DNA of 64,000 bases from Gulosibacter molinativorax. GTDB taxonomy: Bacteria; Actinomycetota; Actinomycetes; Actinomycetales; Microbacteriaceae. Location: assembly GCF_003010915.2 (NCBI RefSeq), contig NZ_CP028426.1, forward strand, positions 992,001-1,056,000, in the 5' to 3' direction. Below the pieces are notes generated by a model. The model was given only the letters and a program-made list of their open reading frames with translations. It did no database searches and was not told where the DNA came from. The stretch's first letter is position 1. Every line of letters begins with the position of its first letter. Both the position numbers and the translations under genes were made by a program. Positions 25,072 to 33,311 of this stretch are shown in pieces.

Positions 25072-26505
25072 ATGAGCCTGTGCGATGTGCCGGTGCTGTC
25101 GACGGTGTGCGACGTCGTCGGCGACACGGCAAGTTCCCTGGTGACCGCACCGTTCGAGTGGCTGGCGCAGGCCATCGGCTCCACCGCGGCCCTCATGTTC
25201 GAGGGCGTGTGGGCGGTGTTCGACCAGACCACCCTCGTCGACGTCAGCAGCCCAGGCTACGTCGGCGTGTACAACATCCTCTTCGGAGTCGCGGTGTTCT
25301 TCATGCTCGGCTTCTTCCTCATCCAGCTCATCACCGGACTCGTCCGCCGTGACCCGGGCGCGCTCAGTCGCGCAGCGCTCGGGCTCGCGAAATCCGTGCT
25401 CGGCAGCTTCCTCGTGATCGGCCTCACCGGGCTACTGCTGGAGATCGTCGACCAGCTGTGCATCGGCATCATTCACGCCACAGGCAACACCCTCGAGGAC
25501 ATGGGCCTCAAGATCGGGGTCCTTGTCGCCGGGCTCACCGGCCTCACGATCGCCTCCCCCGGTGTGGGTGCGATCGTGATGATCTTCTTCGGGGCGCTCG
25601 CGATCGCTGCCGCCGCGATCGTGTGGTTCTCCCTCCTGATCCGCAAAGCCCTCCTGCTCGTCGCGATCGTCCTCGCCCCCATCGCCCTGTCCGGGGCGGC
25701 ATGGGACGTGACGCGCGGCTGGTTCGGGAAATGGATCGGGTTCGTGATCGCCCTGATCGCCTCCAAGCTCGTCATCACCGTCGTGTTCCTCGTCGCGATC
25801 ACTCAGGTCAACGCCCCCATCGACTTCGACCTCGCCGCCCTGTCAGATCCGATCGCAGGGATCGTGCTCATGGCGATCGCCGGATTCGCGCCGTACATGA
25901 CGTACAAGTTCGTGTCGTTCCTCGGCTTCGACCTGTACCAGTCGATGAGCGCCGAGCAGGAAGCGAAACAAGCTCTCAACCGCCCAGTGCCCCTTCCCAC
26001 CACGCCGAAGAACGCCTCACCGGACTCCGTGCTGAATGACAACGGCGGAAGCCCACCGCCGGGCGGAGGCCCACCAGGTGGAGGCCCACCGGGAGGCGGC
26101 CCTCCACCACCAGGCGGTGCGGCGCAGGGAAGCGCCGCAGGGACCGGGACGGGAGCAGCTGCAGGCAGCGGGGCTGCAGGCGGAAGTGCCGCAGCTGGTG
26201 GAGGAGCGGCGGCGGGCGGTGCCGCAGCAGCCGGACCTGCCGCCGCGGTGATCGTAGGCGCACAGGTCGTCAAGGCCACCGCCGAAGCCGGCCCAAAGCT
26301 CGGCAACGCGATCGGCGGAGCCGCCACCAACCATGCCGGGGCCGCGCAAGAATCCACGACCCCGCCACCGCCGTCAACACCCACGGTGCCTGCCGCTCCG
26401 CCAGCACGACACGGAGATGCCCCGGGCGGGCAGCAGCCCCCGCCACCACCGAAAACGTCCCCGCCGCCGGAGACCCCACCGCCAGCACCGTCCGTGAAGC
26501 CGTGA
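25072..26505 (+). CDS. VirB6/TrbL-like conjugation channel protein
   Basis: A 477-residue polytopic protein. Residues about 1-300 carry six or more transmembrane helices with conserved Gly/Asp patterns (FFLIQLITGLVRRDPGALSR; ALLLVAIVLAPIALSGAAWD), as in TrbL/VirB6 proteins. The last 170 residues are a Pro/Gly/Ala-rich tail of low complexity, probably extracytoplasmic or disordered. GGAAGGAGAGG precedes the ATG. It lies in the transfer operon between the small membrane proteins and the SCO6880 gene. Confidence 0.8.
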   Translation: MSLCDVPVLSTVCDVVGDTASSLVTAPFEWLAQAIGSTAALMFEGVWAVFDQTTLVDVSSPGYVGVYNILFGVAVFFMLGFFLIQLITGLVRRDPGALSRAALGLAKSVLGSFLVIGLTGLLLEIVDQLCIGIIHATGNTLEDMGLKIGVLVAGLTGLTIASPGVGAIVMIFFGALAIAAAAIVWFSLLIRKALLLVAIVLAPIALSGAAWDVTRGWFGKWIGFVIALIASKLVITVVFLVAITQVNAPIDFDLAALSDPIAGIVLMAIAGFAPYMTYKFVSFLGFDLYQSMSAEQEAKQALNRPVPLPTTPKNASPDSVLNDNGGSPPPGGGPPGGGPPGGGPPPPGGAAQGSAAGTGTGAAAGSGAAGGSAAAGGGAAAGGAAAAGPAAAVIVGAQVVKATAEAGPKLGNAIGGAATNHAGAAQESTTPPPPSTPTVPAAPPARHGDAPGGQQPPPPPKTSPPPETPPPAPSVKP

Positions 26506-26518
26506 GAGAGGAATCGTG

Positions 26519-27967
26519 ATGAGTGACGAGTTCGAGCTCCACCCCGTCAAGTTCTCCCGCGTCTCCCGGCGAGGCATGCTCCTGGGCCTGACCGGGCCGC
26601 AGCTAGTGACCGCAAGCATCGCGGTGACGATCCTCGTGTCAGCCCTCTACTTCGGCGGCGGCGAAGCAATCACCTGGACAAGCCCCGCCTGGGCATCGGT
26701 CGTGGCACTCACCTGGGTACCCGTCGCGGGCAGGCCCGCGATCGACTGGCTCCCCGTCACCGGGCACTGGGCGGCACGCGTCGCCGCGAAGCAGACCGTC
26801 TACCGCAAACGCGTCACCAAACCCCGGCCCGCCGGAACGCTTGCGCTCCCCGGCGACGCAGCGAGCCTGCGCATGCACTTCGACCCAGACAGCGGAGCCG
26901 TCATGGTGCACGATCCGCACCGGGCGACCCTCACCGCCGTGCTCGAGGTCAGCCACCCCGCGTTCGTGCTCCTCGACCCCGGCGAGCAAGAGCGCCGCGT
27001 GCACGCCTGGGGTCGCGTGCTCGCCACCGCGTGCCGGTCAAACCACGTAGCCAGACTGCAAGTTCTCGAGCGGACGCTTCCCGACTCGGGCACCGGGCTC
27101 ACACAGTGGTGGAGCAGTCACGGTCATAACGACGGTTCCTGGGTCGCGGGCGTCTATCAAGACCTCATCGACCGTGCAGGCCCGGCTGGGGAACGCCACG
27201 TCACCACCATTTCCCTCGCGCTCGATATGAAGGCTGCCGCCCGCGCGATCCGCTCCGCCGGGCGCGGAATGAAAGGCGCTGCCGCGGTCCTCCGGCAGGA
27301 GATGACGACCCTCACCAGCGCCCTGCGCACTGCGGACCTGCGCCCCTCCCTCTGGTACGGGCCCGGGCAACTCGCCGTGATGCTCCGCACGGCCTACGAC
27401 CCGCAAGTCGCGGCCGCACTCGATCGCTCCGGCGATCTCGGCCAGGACCTCGCCACAGCGGGCCCGGTCGCTGTCGATGAGCGCTGGAGCAGGCTCCGTA
27501 CGGACAGCGCTTTCCACGCCGTGCTCTGGGTGTCAGATTGGCCCAGATCCCAGGTCTACCCAGGTTTTCTTGCTCCGCTGATGCTCTCCAGCGGGATCCG
27601 CCGCAGCTTCTCCCTGATCTGCGACCCGATCCGCTCGGACCAGGCCGCTCGGAGCATCCGTAAGCTCCGCACCGAGTATGTCTCCGACGCCGCGCAGCGC
27701 GCGAAGGTCGGGCAGATCGAAGATGCTCAGCAGACCGCCGAGTACCAGGACGTGCTGCGGCAGGAGTCCGACTTGATCGCCGGTCACGGCGTCCTCCGCT
27801 ACACCGGCCTCATCACTGTCTCCGCTGACTCCGAAGCGGAACTCGAGCGCGCCACCGCTGCGATCCAGCAAGCGGCGATCCAAGCTTCCCTTGAGACCCG
27901 ACTCCTCGTGGGCCAGCAGGCCGGAGCCTTTACGGCCTCGGCGCTGCCGCTGTGTCGCGGCATCTAG
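26519..27967 (+). CDS. SCO6880 family conjugation protein
   Basis: A 482-residue protein with two N-terminal transmembrane helices (VirB3/PrgI-like, about 25-65) and a large cytosolic region (MHFDPDSGAVMVHDPHRATL, TTISLALDMKAAARAI, VWVSDWPRSQVYPGFLAPLM). It matches the SCO6880 family, a regular part of actinobacterial type IV secretion clusters that usually directly precedes the VirB4-like ATPase. Here the ATPase is 5.3 kb further on because a defence operon lies between. The ATG at 26519 follows GAGAGGAATC. Confidence 0.85.
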   Translation: MSDEFELHPVKFSRVSRRGMLLGLTGPQLVTASIAVTILVSALYFGGGEAITWTSPAWASVVALTWVPVAGRPAIDWLPVTGHWAARVAAKQTVYRKRVTKPRPAGTLALPGDAASLRMHFDPDSGAVMVHDPHRATLTAVLEVSHPAFVLLDPGEQERRVHAWGRVLATACRSNHVARLQVLERTLPDSGTGLTQWWSSHGHNDGSWVAGVYQDLIDRAGPAGERHVTTISLALDMKAAARAIRSAGRGMKGAAAVLRQEMTTLTSALRTADLRPSLWYGPGQLAVMLRTAYDPQVAAALDRSGDLGQDLATAGPVAVDERWSRLRTDSAFHAVLWVSDWPRSQVYPGFLAPLMLSSGIRRSFSLICDPIRSDQAARSIRKLRTEYVSDAAQRAKVGQIEDAQQTAEYQDVLRQESDLIAGHGVLRYTGLITVSADSEAELERATAAIQQAAIQASLETRLLVGQQAGAFTASALPLCRGI

Positions 27968-28540
27968 GGAGAGAACAACCAGGGGCGTCTCGTCTACGAA
28001 TTCGTAGCCTGCGTTCATTCGGAAGAAAACGAGTGGTCTTCCGTGAGGGAATCGGGCTGACTGTCAGGTTCTGTGTCATTGTGGACAGCCAAAAAGGGGA
28101 GAAGTTCCGCAATTACCAGACACCTAGGGTAAGCGTGGGGTGTGATTCCTTGAATGTTGGCGGCTTTCTGGGATTCTGAGAGTGCTGGTGGGTCTTTTTA
28201 CGCCTGAGCGCTCTCTCTGGGGTTTGGTGGCTTCGGGTTACCATTCAGAACAAAACGCGGCGGTGCGCGGGGTACTGCCTGGGGAGAACGGTGTGCGGAA
28301 GCTAGCGAACCTTTATCAACTGTCGTGAATGAGGAACATGAGAGTCTCTTCGTGTCACCTGGTCAGCGTGTCTTGGGCATCGGGAATTCGTTCTAGTCGG
28401 GGTGTGAGATCGCTAGGCTGAACAGAGTAGAGATGTGAGGCTCCGATGTACTGGGTCGTGTTGAGATCGGTGCCGCGCATGTCGGGAATGTCAGTGGTGT
28501 GTGGTTCCCTCAGAGTCCACGAAGTGTAGAAGGAGAAGGC
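27968..28540. other. AT-richer intergenic region upstream of the defence operon
   Basis: 573 bp without a supported gene; base composition is visibly poorer in GC than in the flanks. It holds the end of the transfer operon, the left junction of the cargo and presumably the promoter of the defence operon. A possible -10 hexamer is TAGGCT near 28411. A 60-75-codon frame here has no ribosome binding site. Confidence 0.45.
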
Positions 28541-29395
28541 ATGGGTTCCACAGTTCAGGATGTGTGCATTCCGGAACGGTTTTCATACGCGATAGACCAG
28601 CACTTGGTCTTTAACTACACCGGCGTGCAAGCGTGGCCGCTGGTGCTCGGGATTTTCGGGCGTCCTGGTGACGGGAAAAGTTTCCAGGTTCGCACGCATC
28701 TCGAACGTCGAGGCGTCCTCCCAGTTTCGATTAATGCTGCCGATCTGGAAAGCGACCGGGCGGGGATGCCGGGAAAGCTTGTCCTTGAAACGTATGAGGA
28801 TGCTGGCCATCGGATCGACGAGGGCACACCGACGGTATTGGTGGTCGATGACTTTGATACGACCGTCGGCGAGTGGGCGCAGAGCACCACGACGGTGAAC
28901 CATCAGCAAGTATTGGCGCAACTCATGCACCTGGCAGACAGCCCTACCCGTGCAGGTGATCGGTCGCTGCGCCGGGTGCCGGTGATCATCACAGGTAACG
29001 ACCTCTCAAAAGTGTATCCGCCATTGCGTCGCCCCGGCCGGATGCGTGCATTCCCTTGGCTCCCGACCACAGAAGAACGTGCCCACATCGTCACGGGCAT
29101 CTTAGGAACCATGCTCTCGCCGTCTGAGATCAGCGAGCTGTTGGGAGAGCTGGAGGAGGCTCCGATCGCGTTCTTCTCCGATCTGCTCGTGGAGATTCTC
29201 GCCGAGTCTTCGGACGCGGAGGTACGCCGCCATGCTGCTTCTCTACCTCGTCTGATCCTCCCGAGGAGTGCGGAACGTGAGGAGCTTGAACGTGTGCTCC
29301 CCACGGGGCGCTTGGAAGGGGCGCAGGTGAAGGCTCTCGCTTTGCATGTCTGGCACCAGCGCATGCTTGCCACCCAATCGTACGTCGGGGAATGA
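28541..29395 (+). CDS. Rubisco-activase-like AAA+ ATPase of a putative defence system
   Basis: A 284-residue AAA+ ATPase with Walker A GRPGDGKS (about residues 40-47), Walker B VLVVDDFD (about 98-105), sensor 1 IITGND (about 149-154) and arginines in RRPGRM (about 163-168). The order and wording (LVLGIFGRPGDGKSFQ, LESDRAGMPGKL, LMHLADSPT, VPVIITGNDLSKVYPPL) closely follow Rubisco activase, although no Rubisco gene is present. Rca-type rings remodel a partner protein. The likely partner is the next gene or a TIR protein. AAGGAG precedes the ATG. Confidence 0.8.
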   Translation: MGSTVQDVCIPERFSYAIDQHLVFNYTGVQAWPLVLGIFGRPGDGKSFQVRTHLERRGVLPVSINAADLESDRAGMPGKLVLETYEDAGHRIDEGTPTVLVVDDFDTTVGEWAQSTTTVNHQQVLAQLMHLADSPTRAGDRSLRRVPVIITGNDLSKVYPPLRRPGRMRAFPWLPTTEERAHIVTGILGTMLSPSEISELLGELEEAPIAFFSDLLVEILAESSDAEVRRHAASLPRLILPRSAEREELERVLPTGRLEGAQVKALALHVWHQRMLATQSYVGE

Positions 29396-29405
29396 GGAAG
29401 CGACG

Positions 29406-29927
29406 ATGAGCACGTTCACCTACTCATATGCGTACACGCGTTCGCAGGCGCTGGTCGACCAAGTGGAGGTCTTGTTTTCGGGAGCGGGAATTCCGTCGGG
29501 TTCTACGGCGAAAGTCTGTCACGGGGTGCAGGAGAAATGGCTTGCCGCCGTCGGCCTCTACCTCTTGAAGAATGGTCAGCGCGTGTACGAGATCGAGGCC
29601 GTAATTAACTGGTCGGCCCATTCGGGGAACCCCACACTGAACTTCTCGACTGATCTTCCCGGATGGGAGGGCAAAGCCTCGCCTGAAGCTGCAATCTTAG
29701 GGGCTAGGTTCGCAGCAAAAGCCCAATCAGAAGGATTGGACCCACGATACTGGGTGCGATTTATCCCTGCGATCCAGAACGATCCTGCCCTTCATCAGCG
29801 TTTGTGCCCGGAGGTAGGGGTCAGCTATGGAAGTAGTGTGCCGGGATGGGCAAAGTCTCCCACGGAAGTGAAGCTGAGTCTGCAAGACCTCAGCGAAGTC
29901 GGTATGGCCGAACGTAGCGCCCTTTAG
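29406..29927 (+). CDS. conserved partner protein of the AAA+/TIR operon, family unknown
   Basis: A 173-residue soluble protein. It starts MSTFTYSYAYTRSQALVDQV and contains EKWLAAVGLYLLKNGQRVYE, INWSAHSGN, DLPGWEGKASPEA, RYWVRFIPAI and RLCPEVGVSYGSSVPGW. The N-terminal T-Y-S-Y-x-x-T-R pattern and the length recall bacterial HORMA proteins, which act with AAA+ remodellers in CBASS; this is a visual similarity only. It is a plausible sensor or adaptor acted on by the ATPase. The ATG follows GAGGAAG, 10 nt after the ATPase stop. Confidence 0.7.
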   Translation: MSTFTYSYAYTRSQALVDQVEVLFSGAGIPSGSTAKVCHGVQEKWLAAVGLYLLKNGQRVYEIEAVINWSAHSGNPTLNFSTDLPGWEGKASPEAAILGARFAAKAQSEGLDPRYWVRFIPAIQNDPALHQRLCPEVGVSYGSSVPGWAKSPTEVKLSLQDLSEVGMAERSAL

Positions 29928-29941
29928 CGGAAGGAAACGTC

Positions 29942-30490
29942 ATGGCACGCAAGATTTTCATCTCATTCCACCAGGCAGATGAGATCCAAGCGAACATCTG
30001 GATTCGGCGGTTCAGCCAGTACTTTAGTGAGATACGAAGTCTCGGATTACACGAACTCGGGGACGACTTCACTGAGCACATCGAAAGCGGTGACAGTGAG
30101 TACGTGATGCGTCGAATTCGAGAGGACAAGATCGCCGGCACTTCCTGCACCGTGGTGCTCCTGGGCCAGTGCACTTGGGCGAGGAGATATGTGGACTGGG
30201 AAATCGCTGCCACGCTCCGCAATTTCACGGACAGCCAGCGTGGAGGTTTGATCGGAGTGCAATTGCCCGGTACTCAGAACTTGGCAATGCCGAAGCTCCC
30301 GCCAAGGCTCGCATTGAATCTGGCGCAAGAAGACGGCGTCGACACTGGGTACGCGAGGGTCTACCCACCAGCTCCGAGCGATGGCACGATTGTGCGATGG
30401 GTGGATGACGCTGTCGCCAGGCGCAACGACATGGATCCGGCTACCGGGTCGACCTCTGATCTGATGATCAACAACCGTTCCTGCCCCTAG
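29942..30490 (+). CDS. ThsB-like TIR-domain protein
   Basis: A 182-residue protein made mainly of one TIR-like domain. It opens with KIFISFHQADE, like the ThsB/MTH538 group. It has VMRRIREDKIAGTSCTVVLL as the third strand and RRYVDWEIAATL, where the Trp-Glu pair carries the probable NADase/cyclase glutamate (about residue 87). ThsB proteins make cADPR-like signals from NAD on phage infection. The C-terminal 40 residues are probably disordered. It lies 14 nt after the partner gene, with GGAAGGAAACG as ribosome binding site. Confidence 0.8.
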   Translation: MARKIFISFHQADEIQANIWIRRFSQYFSEIRSLGLHELGDDFTEHIESGDSEYVMRRIREDKIAGTSCTVVLLGQCTWARRYVDWEIAATLRNFTDSQRGGLIGVQLPGTQNLAMPKLPPRLALNLAQEDGVDTGYARVYPPAPSDGTIVRWVDDAVARRNDMDPATGSTSDLMINNRSCP

Positions 30491-30531
30491 TCGCTTCACA
30501 CTTGGCCGAGTCCTGATTGAAGGAGAGTTTC

Positions 30532-31743
30532 ATGGCTGTGGCACCGCCCATCCTCGACGTTTTCGCGGTCTGGCACCCCGAAGAGTTCGGTGGAGAGCAA
30601 CTCTTCACGCGACTTGATGACCATTACCATTCCCCGGCGTTTTCCGGTCTCGCTGGCGGTGCGGTAGAAGTGTATGCGCGGAGCGCACCATGGGGCGCGG
30701 ACGGCGCTCCGCGCCCGTTGGGGATTAGTGACGAACTCGCCCCCGGTATTGTGGCCGCCCACCGCAACGTCATCATCGTGTACGTCGGTGCCGAGCTCGC
30801 GACCGCATTCAAGAATGATCCAGCATGGGGGCGCTACATCAGGGAGATTGTCGAACTGGGCGCGCGTGAACAAGTCAAGGTCTACACCGTCCTCAAAGAG
30901 GGTTTCGACCTGGCGAGTTCGAGGATCGGGGAACTCCTCGGTGATACACAAGCGCTTACCGGAGCGTTGCTCCACGAACAGGGAAGTCTCGGCCGGGAAG
31001 TGAGCCAAGCGATCACGCAGTGGATCACCGGTACGTCTCAGATTCGCGTGTTCATTAGCCACACGAAACACTCCTCACTGGTTGAAACTGACGCAAATAG
31101 TGGCGCGAACATCGCTCAGAGAGTACGTGATGTGATTCGCAGGACGCATTTGGATGATTTCTTTGACGCGCAAGACATCCAGGCTGGTGATGATTGGGAG
31201 GCTGTTCTCGATGGCAACGCTGAAGGGTCCGCACTGTTGATGGTTCGTACCGATAAGTACGCGGGGCGTGAATGGACGCAACGGGAAGTACTTACCGCGA
31301 AAACCGCTGACGTGCCGATCGTGTGTCTCCATGCGCTGACCGGTGGGGAAGACCGCGGCTCTTTCCTCATGGATCATGTTCCCTCGGTGCCCTGCAGTCT
31401 TGAAAGCCCAGAAGGGGGAATCGTTGCCGCTCTAAATAGCCTCGTTGATGAAGCCCTGAAACGTGCCTTGTGGGAAGCTCAACGGGTGTACCACGAGAGC
31501 GACGGGTTTGATTGGCTGCCGGTGCATGCGCCGGAACCGGTGACACTCACGCAGTGGCTCCGCGTGCATCAACGAGAAGACCCAGGGGACGAGCACGTCT
31601 GGATTATGCACCCGGACCCACCCTTAGGGCCGCAGGAACGTGACGTGGTGAAATCACTCTGTTCTCTTGCCGGGTTTACCGATTCGGTCGAGATTCTCAC
31701 ACCGAGGACTTTTGCCACCCGAGGAGGAGTACTGCCGTCGTGA
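30532..31743 (+). CDS. TIR protein with an additional N-terminal alpha/beta domain
   Basis: A 403-residue protein. Residues about 170-300 are a TIR domain: IRVFISHTK, then RTHLDDFFDAQDIQAGDDWE, SALLMVRTDKYAGREWTQRE (catalytic-type Glu near 250) and VPIVCLHAL. Residues 1-165 form another alpha/beta unit (PILDVFAVWHPEEFGGEQLF, NVIIVYVGAEL) that looks like a degenerate TIR or receptor domain. Residues 300-403 are of unknown type. It may be a second NAD-consuming effector or a sensor pairing with the ThsB-like protein. The ATG at 30532 follows AAGGAGAG. Confidence 0.8.
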   Translation: MAVAPPILDVFAVWHPEEFGGEQLFTRLDDHYHSPAFSGLAGGAVEVYARSAPWGADGAPRPLGISDELAPGIVAAHRNVIIVYVGAELATAFKNDPAWGRYIREIVELGAREQVKVYTVLKEGFDLASSRIGELLGDTQALTGALLHEQGSLGREVSQAITQWITGTSQIRVFISHTKHSSLVETDANSGANIAQRVRDVIRRTHLDDFFDAQDIQAGDDWEAVLDGNAEGSALLMVRTDKYAGREWTQREVLTAKTADVPIVCLHALTGGEDRGSFLMDHVPSVPCSLESPEGGIVAALNSLVDEALKRALWEAQRVYHESDGFDWLPVHAPEPVTLTQWLRVHQREDPGDEHVWIMHPDPPLGPQERDVVKSLCSLAGFTDSVEILTPRTFATRGGVLPS

Positions 31744-32564
31744 ACGAACCCTCCCTGATCGCCCGCGACGCTCTCGCCCACCGACGCATCGCCCTCTCTG
31801 TCTCTGAGAGCGCAGACCTTCCCGCTTTAGGACTCTCCGAACGACATTGCCGCATGGTCGTCGCTGAAACCGCGAGGGCCGTGTTCCTTGGCGGTGGCAC
31901 CATTGTCTACGGCGGACACCTGGAAGAGACCGGGTATACCCAGATCCTGCTCGATGAGATTCAACGATTCAGAGACCGGACGGCCTCATTGGAAATCGTG
32001 CTTGCAGAACCAGTCGCCCGACACACTCCAATAGAACGGCTCGAACAGGTCGTACAACGCCTGGGCGAGTTCGGGAAGCTGACATGCATCGACCGCGCCG
32101 GGAACCCTCTCTCGCTTCGAAATATCGAACAGGCGCATGATGCTGCTGGCGACGCAGCCGCTTTCACCGCGATGCGGACGCACATCGCTGAAAACACTGA
32201 TGCGCGGGTCGTTGTTGGGGGCAAACTACAAGGCTATGCGGGGCAAGAGCCGGGGACAATCGAGGAAGCGCGGCTGAGCATCGCAGCGGGCGCAGAGCTA
32301 TTCGTTGCTGGAGGGTACGGGGGTGCTGCGGCGCTACTGGTGACGGAAATACTCGGCGAGAAACCGACTTGGATGCCAGAACGCTTCCCCGCAAATTCCG
32401 AGAACGCTGAGGTGCAGCGCGCGCTGGCACGGTTCCGCTCCGAATGGGACAAGCGGCCCGCATCAACACATCAGGTAGATGCTCAGGTCCTGTCCGCCAC
32501 CCACCGTCCGGCAGACATTGCAACGGTCCTGTCCCGGGCGCTGGCCCGCAGGTCGACAGCGTGA
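31740..32564 (+). CDS. SLOG-domain nucleotide-binding protein
   Basis: A 274-residue Rossmann-like protein of the SLOG/LOG superfamily. Nucleotide-binding turns are ARAVFLGGGTIVYGGHLE (about 45-62), ARVVVGGKLQGYAGQEPGTIEEA (in two parts, about 155-180) and FVAGGYGGAAALLV (about 188-200). In Thoeris, the SLOG domain of ThsA binds the cADPR-type product of ThsB. Here the SLOG is a stand-alone gene coupled by a GTGA overlap to the large TIR gene, so it may sense or process the TIR product. No SIR2 or membrane effector is fused to it. Confidence 0.75.
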   Translation: MNEPSLIARDALAHRRIALSVSESADLPALGLSERHCRMVVAETARAVFLGGGTIVYGGHLEETGYTQILLDEIQRFRDRTASLEIVLAEPVARHTPIERLEQVVQRLGEFGKLTCIDRAGNPLSLRNIEQAHDAAGDAAAFTAMRTHIAENTDARVVVGGKLQGYAGQEPGTIEEARLSIAAGAELFVAGGYGGAAALLVTEILGEKPTWMPERFPANSENAEVQRALARFRSEWDKRPASTHQVDAQVLSATHRPADIATVLSRALARRSTA

Positions 32565-33311
32565 AGAGCTCGTCGTCGACGACGTGTTGACGAGGTTCAG
32601 GCGCAAGGCCTCGCCGTGACTCGATGCGTGAAAGGGCCCGTGGCGTATCAGGCTATGGCGGGCTAATCGGGGTGATAGCGTCGAACGATCTCGCAGGCGC
32701 GTCTTGTGCTGCTTGGTTATCGCCCCGTTCGTAATCATGATACTCACAAGCCTGCTGGTCGAGAGAGCGTTAGCCAGTTCGTGGCATGTTGAACCGACAA
32801 TTTATCGATAATTCCTCCATGCCAGAGATGACCGCGAACTTACCCGTTTTGGAGGGTAGCGCGGAAGCCGCGAACTTCATTGATGCTCATGCCGTGTGCT
32901 AACTCATGTGCTACCGACGCTGTGGAGTCGAGAATCACGGTGTAGTCATCCACAGGTGGGCCTCGCAGAAATGGCGGAATCACGCGGTGGAACGCTGGTT
33001 CACGATCCCAATCGCGAGGGAGAACGGATCAGTTCAGGTCCCCTACTTGCCGGAGCTCGACGGCTTGCTAGAACGCGTCCGGATACCGGCCTCAGAGATC
33101 CACTCAGCACTCCTCAGTCCCGTGACATGCATCGACATGCGTCGACTCAGATCGAAGTGCTTCTGGATGCGAGGTCTGTCCGCCAAGTCAAAGTCGCAGC
33201 TAGCTCAGTTCGCAACTGCGCCCGCTTCGACGTATACGTGAGCTGGCCAGGATAGAGGGAGGCCGGGGGCACCTCGTGTGAGCACTTGTTGTTCTCACGG
33301 AAGGCCCTTGT
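32565..33311. other. intergenic region, right flank of the defence operon
   Basis: About 750 bp without a supported gene. It contains a 14-bp perfect palindrome CGTCGTCGACGACG at 32571-32584, just after the SLOG stop, possibly part of a terminator. It also has the AT-rich palindrome TTATCGATAA at 32802-32811. Overlapping frames at 32896-33255 have no ribosome binding sites and are probably debris of an insertion. Confidence 0.45.
33267..33274 (+). promoter_or_regulatory. GGGCACCT leader motif (copy 5)
   Basis: It lies 37 bp before the VirB4-like gene. This marks the return to backbone genes after the cargo, since the defence operon itself lacks the motif. Confidence 0.5.

Noticed and set aside
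32802..32811. Palindrome TTATCGATAA as a recombination or origin site
   Set aside because: A single 10-bp palindrome in an AT-rich stretch, without further repeats, is not enough evidence.
32896..33255. Two overlapping frames of about 110-119 codons before the VirB4-like gene
   Set aside because: No start signals, unusual composition and no family; more likely insertion debris.
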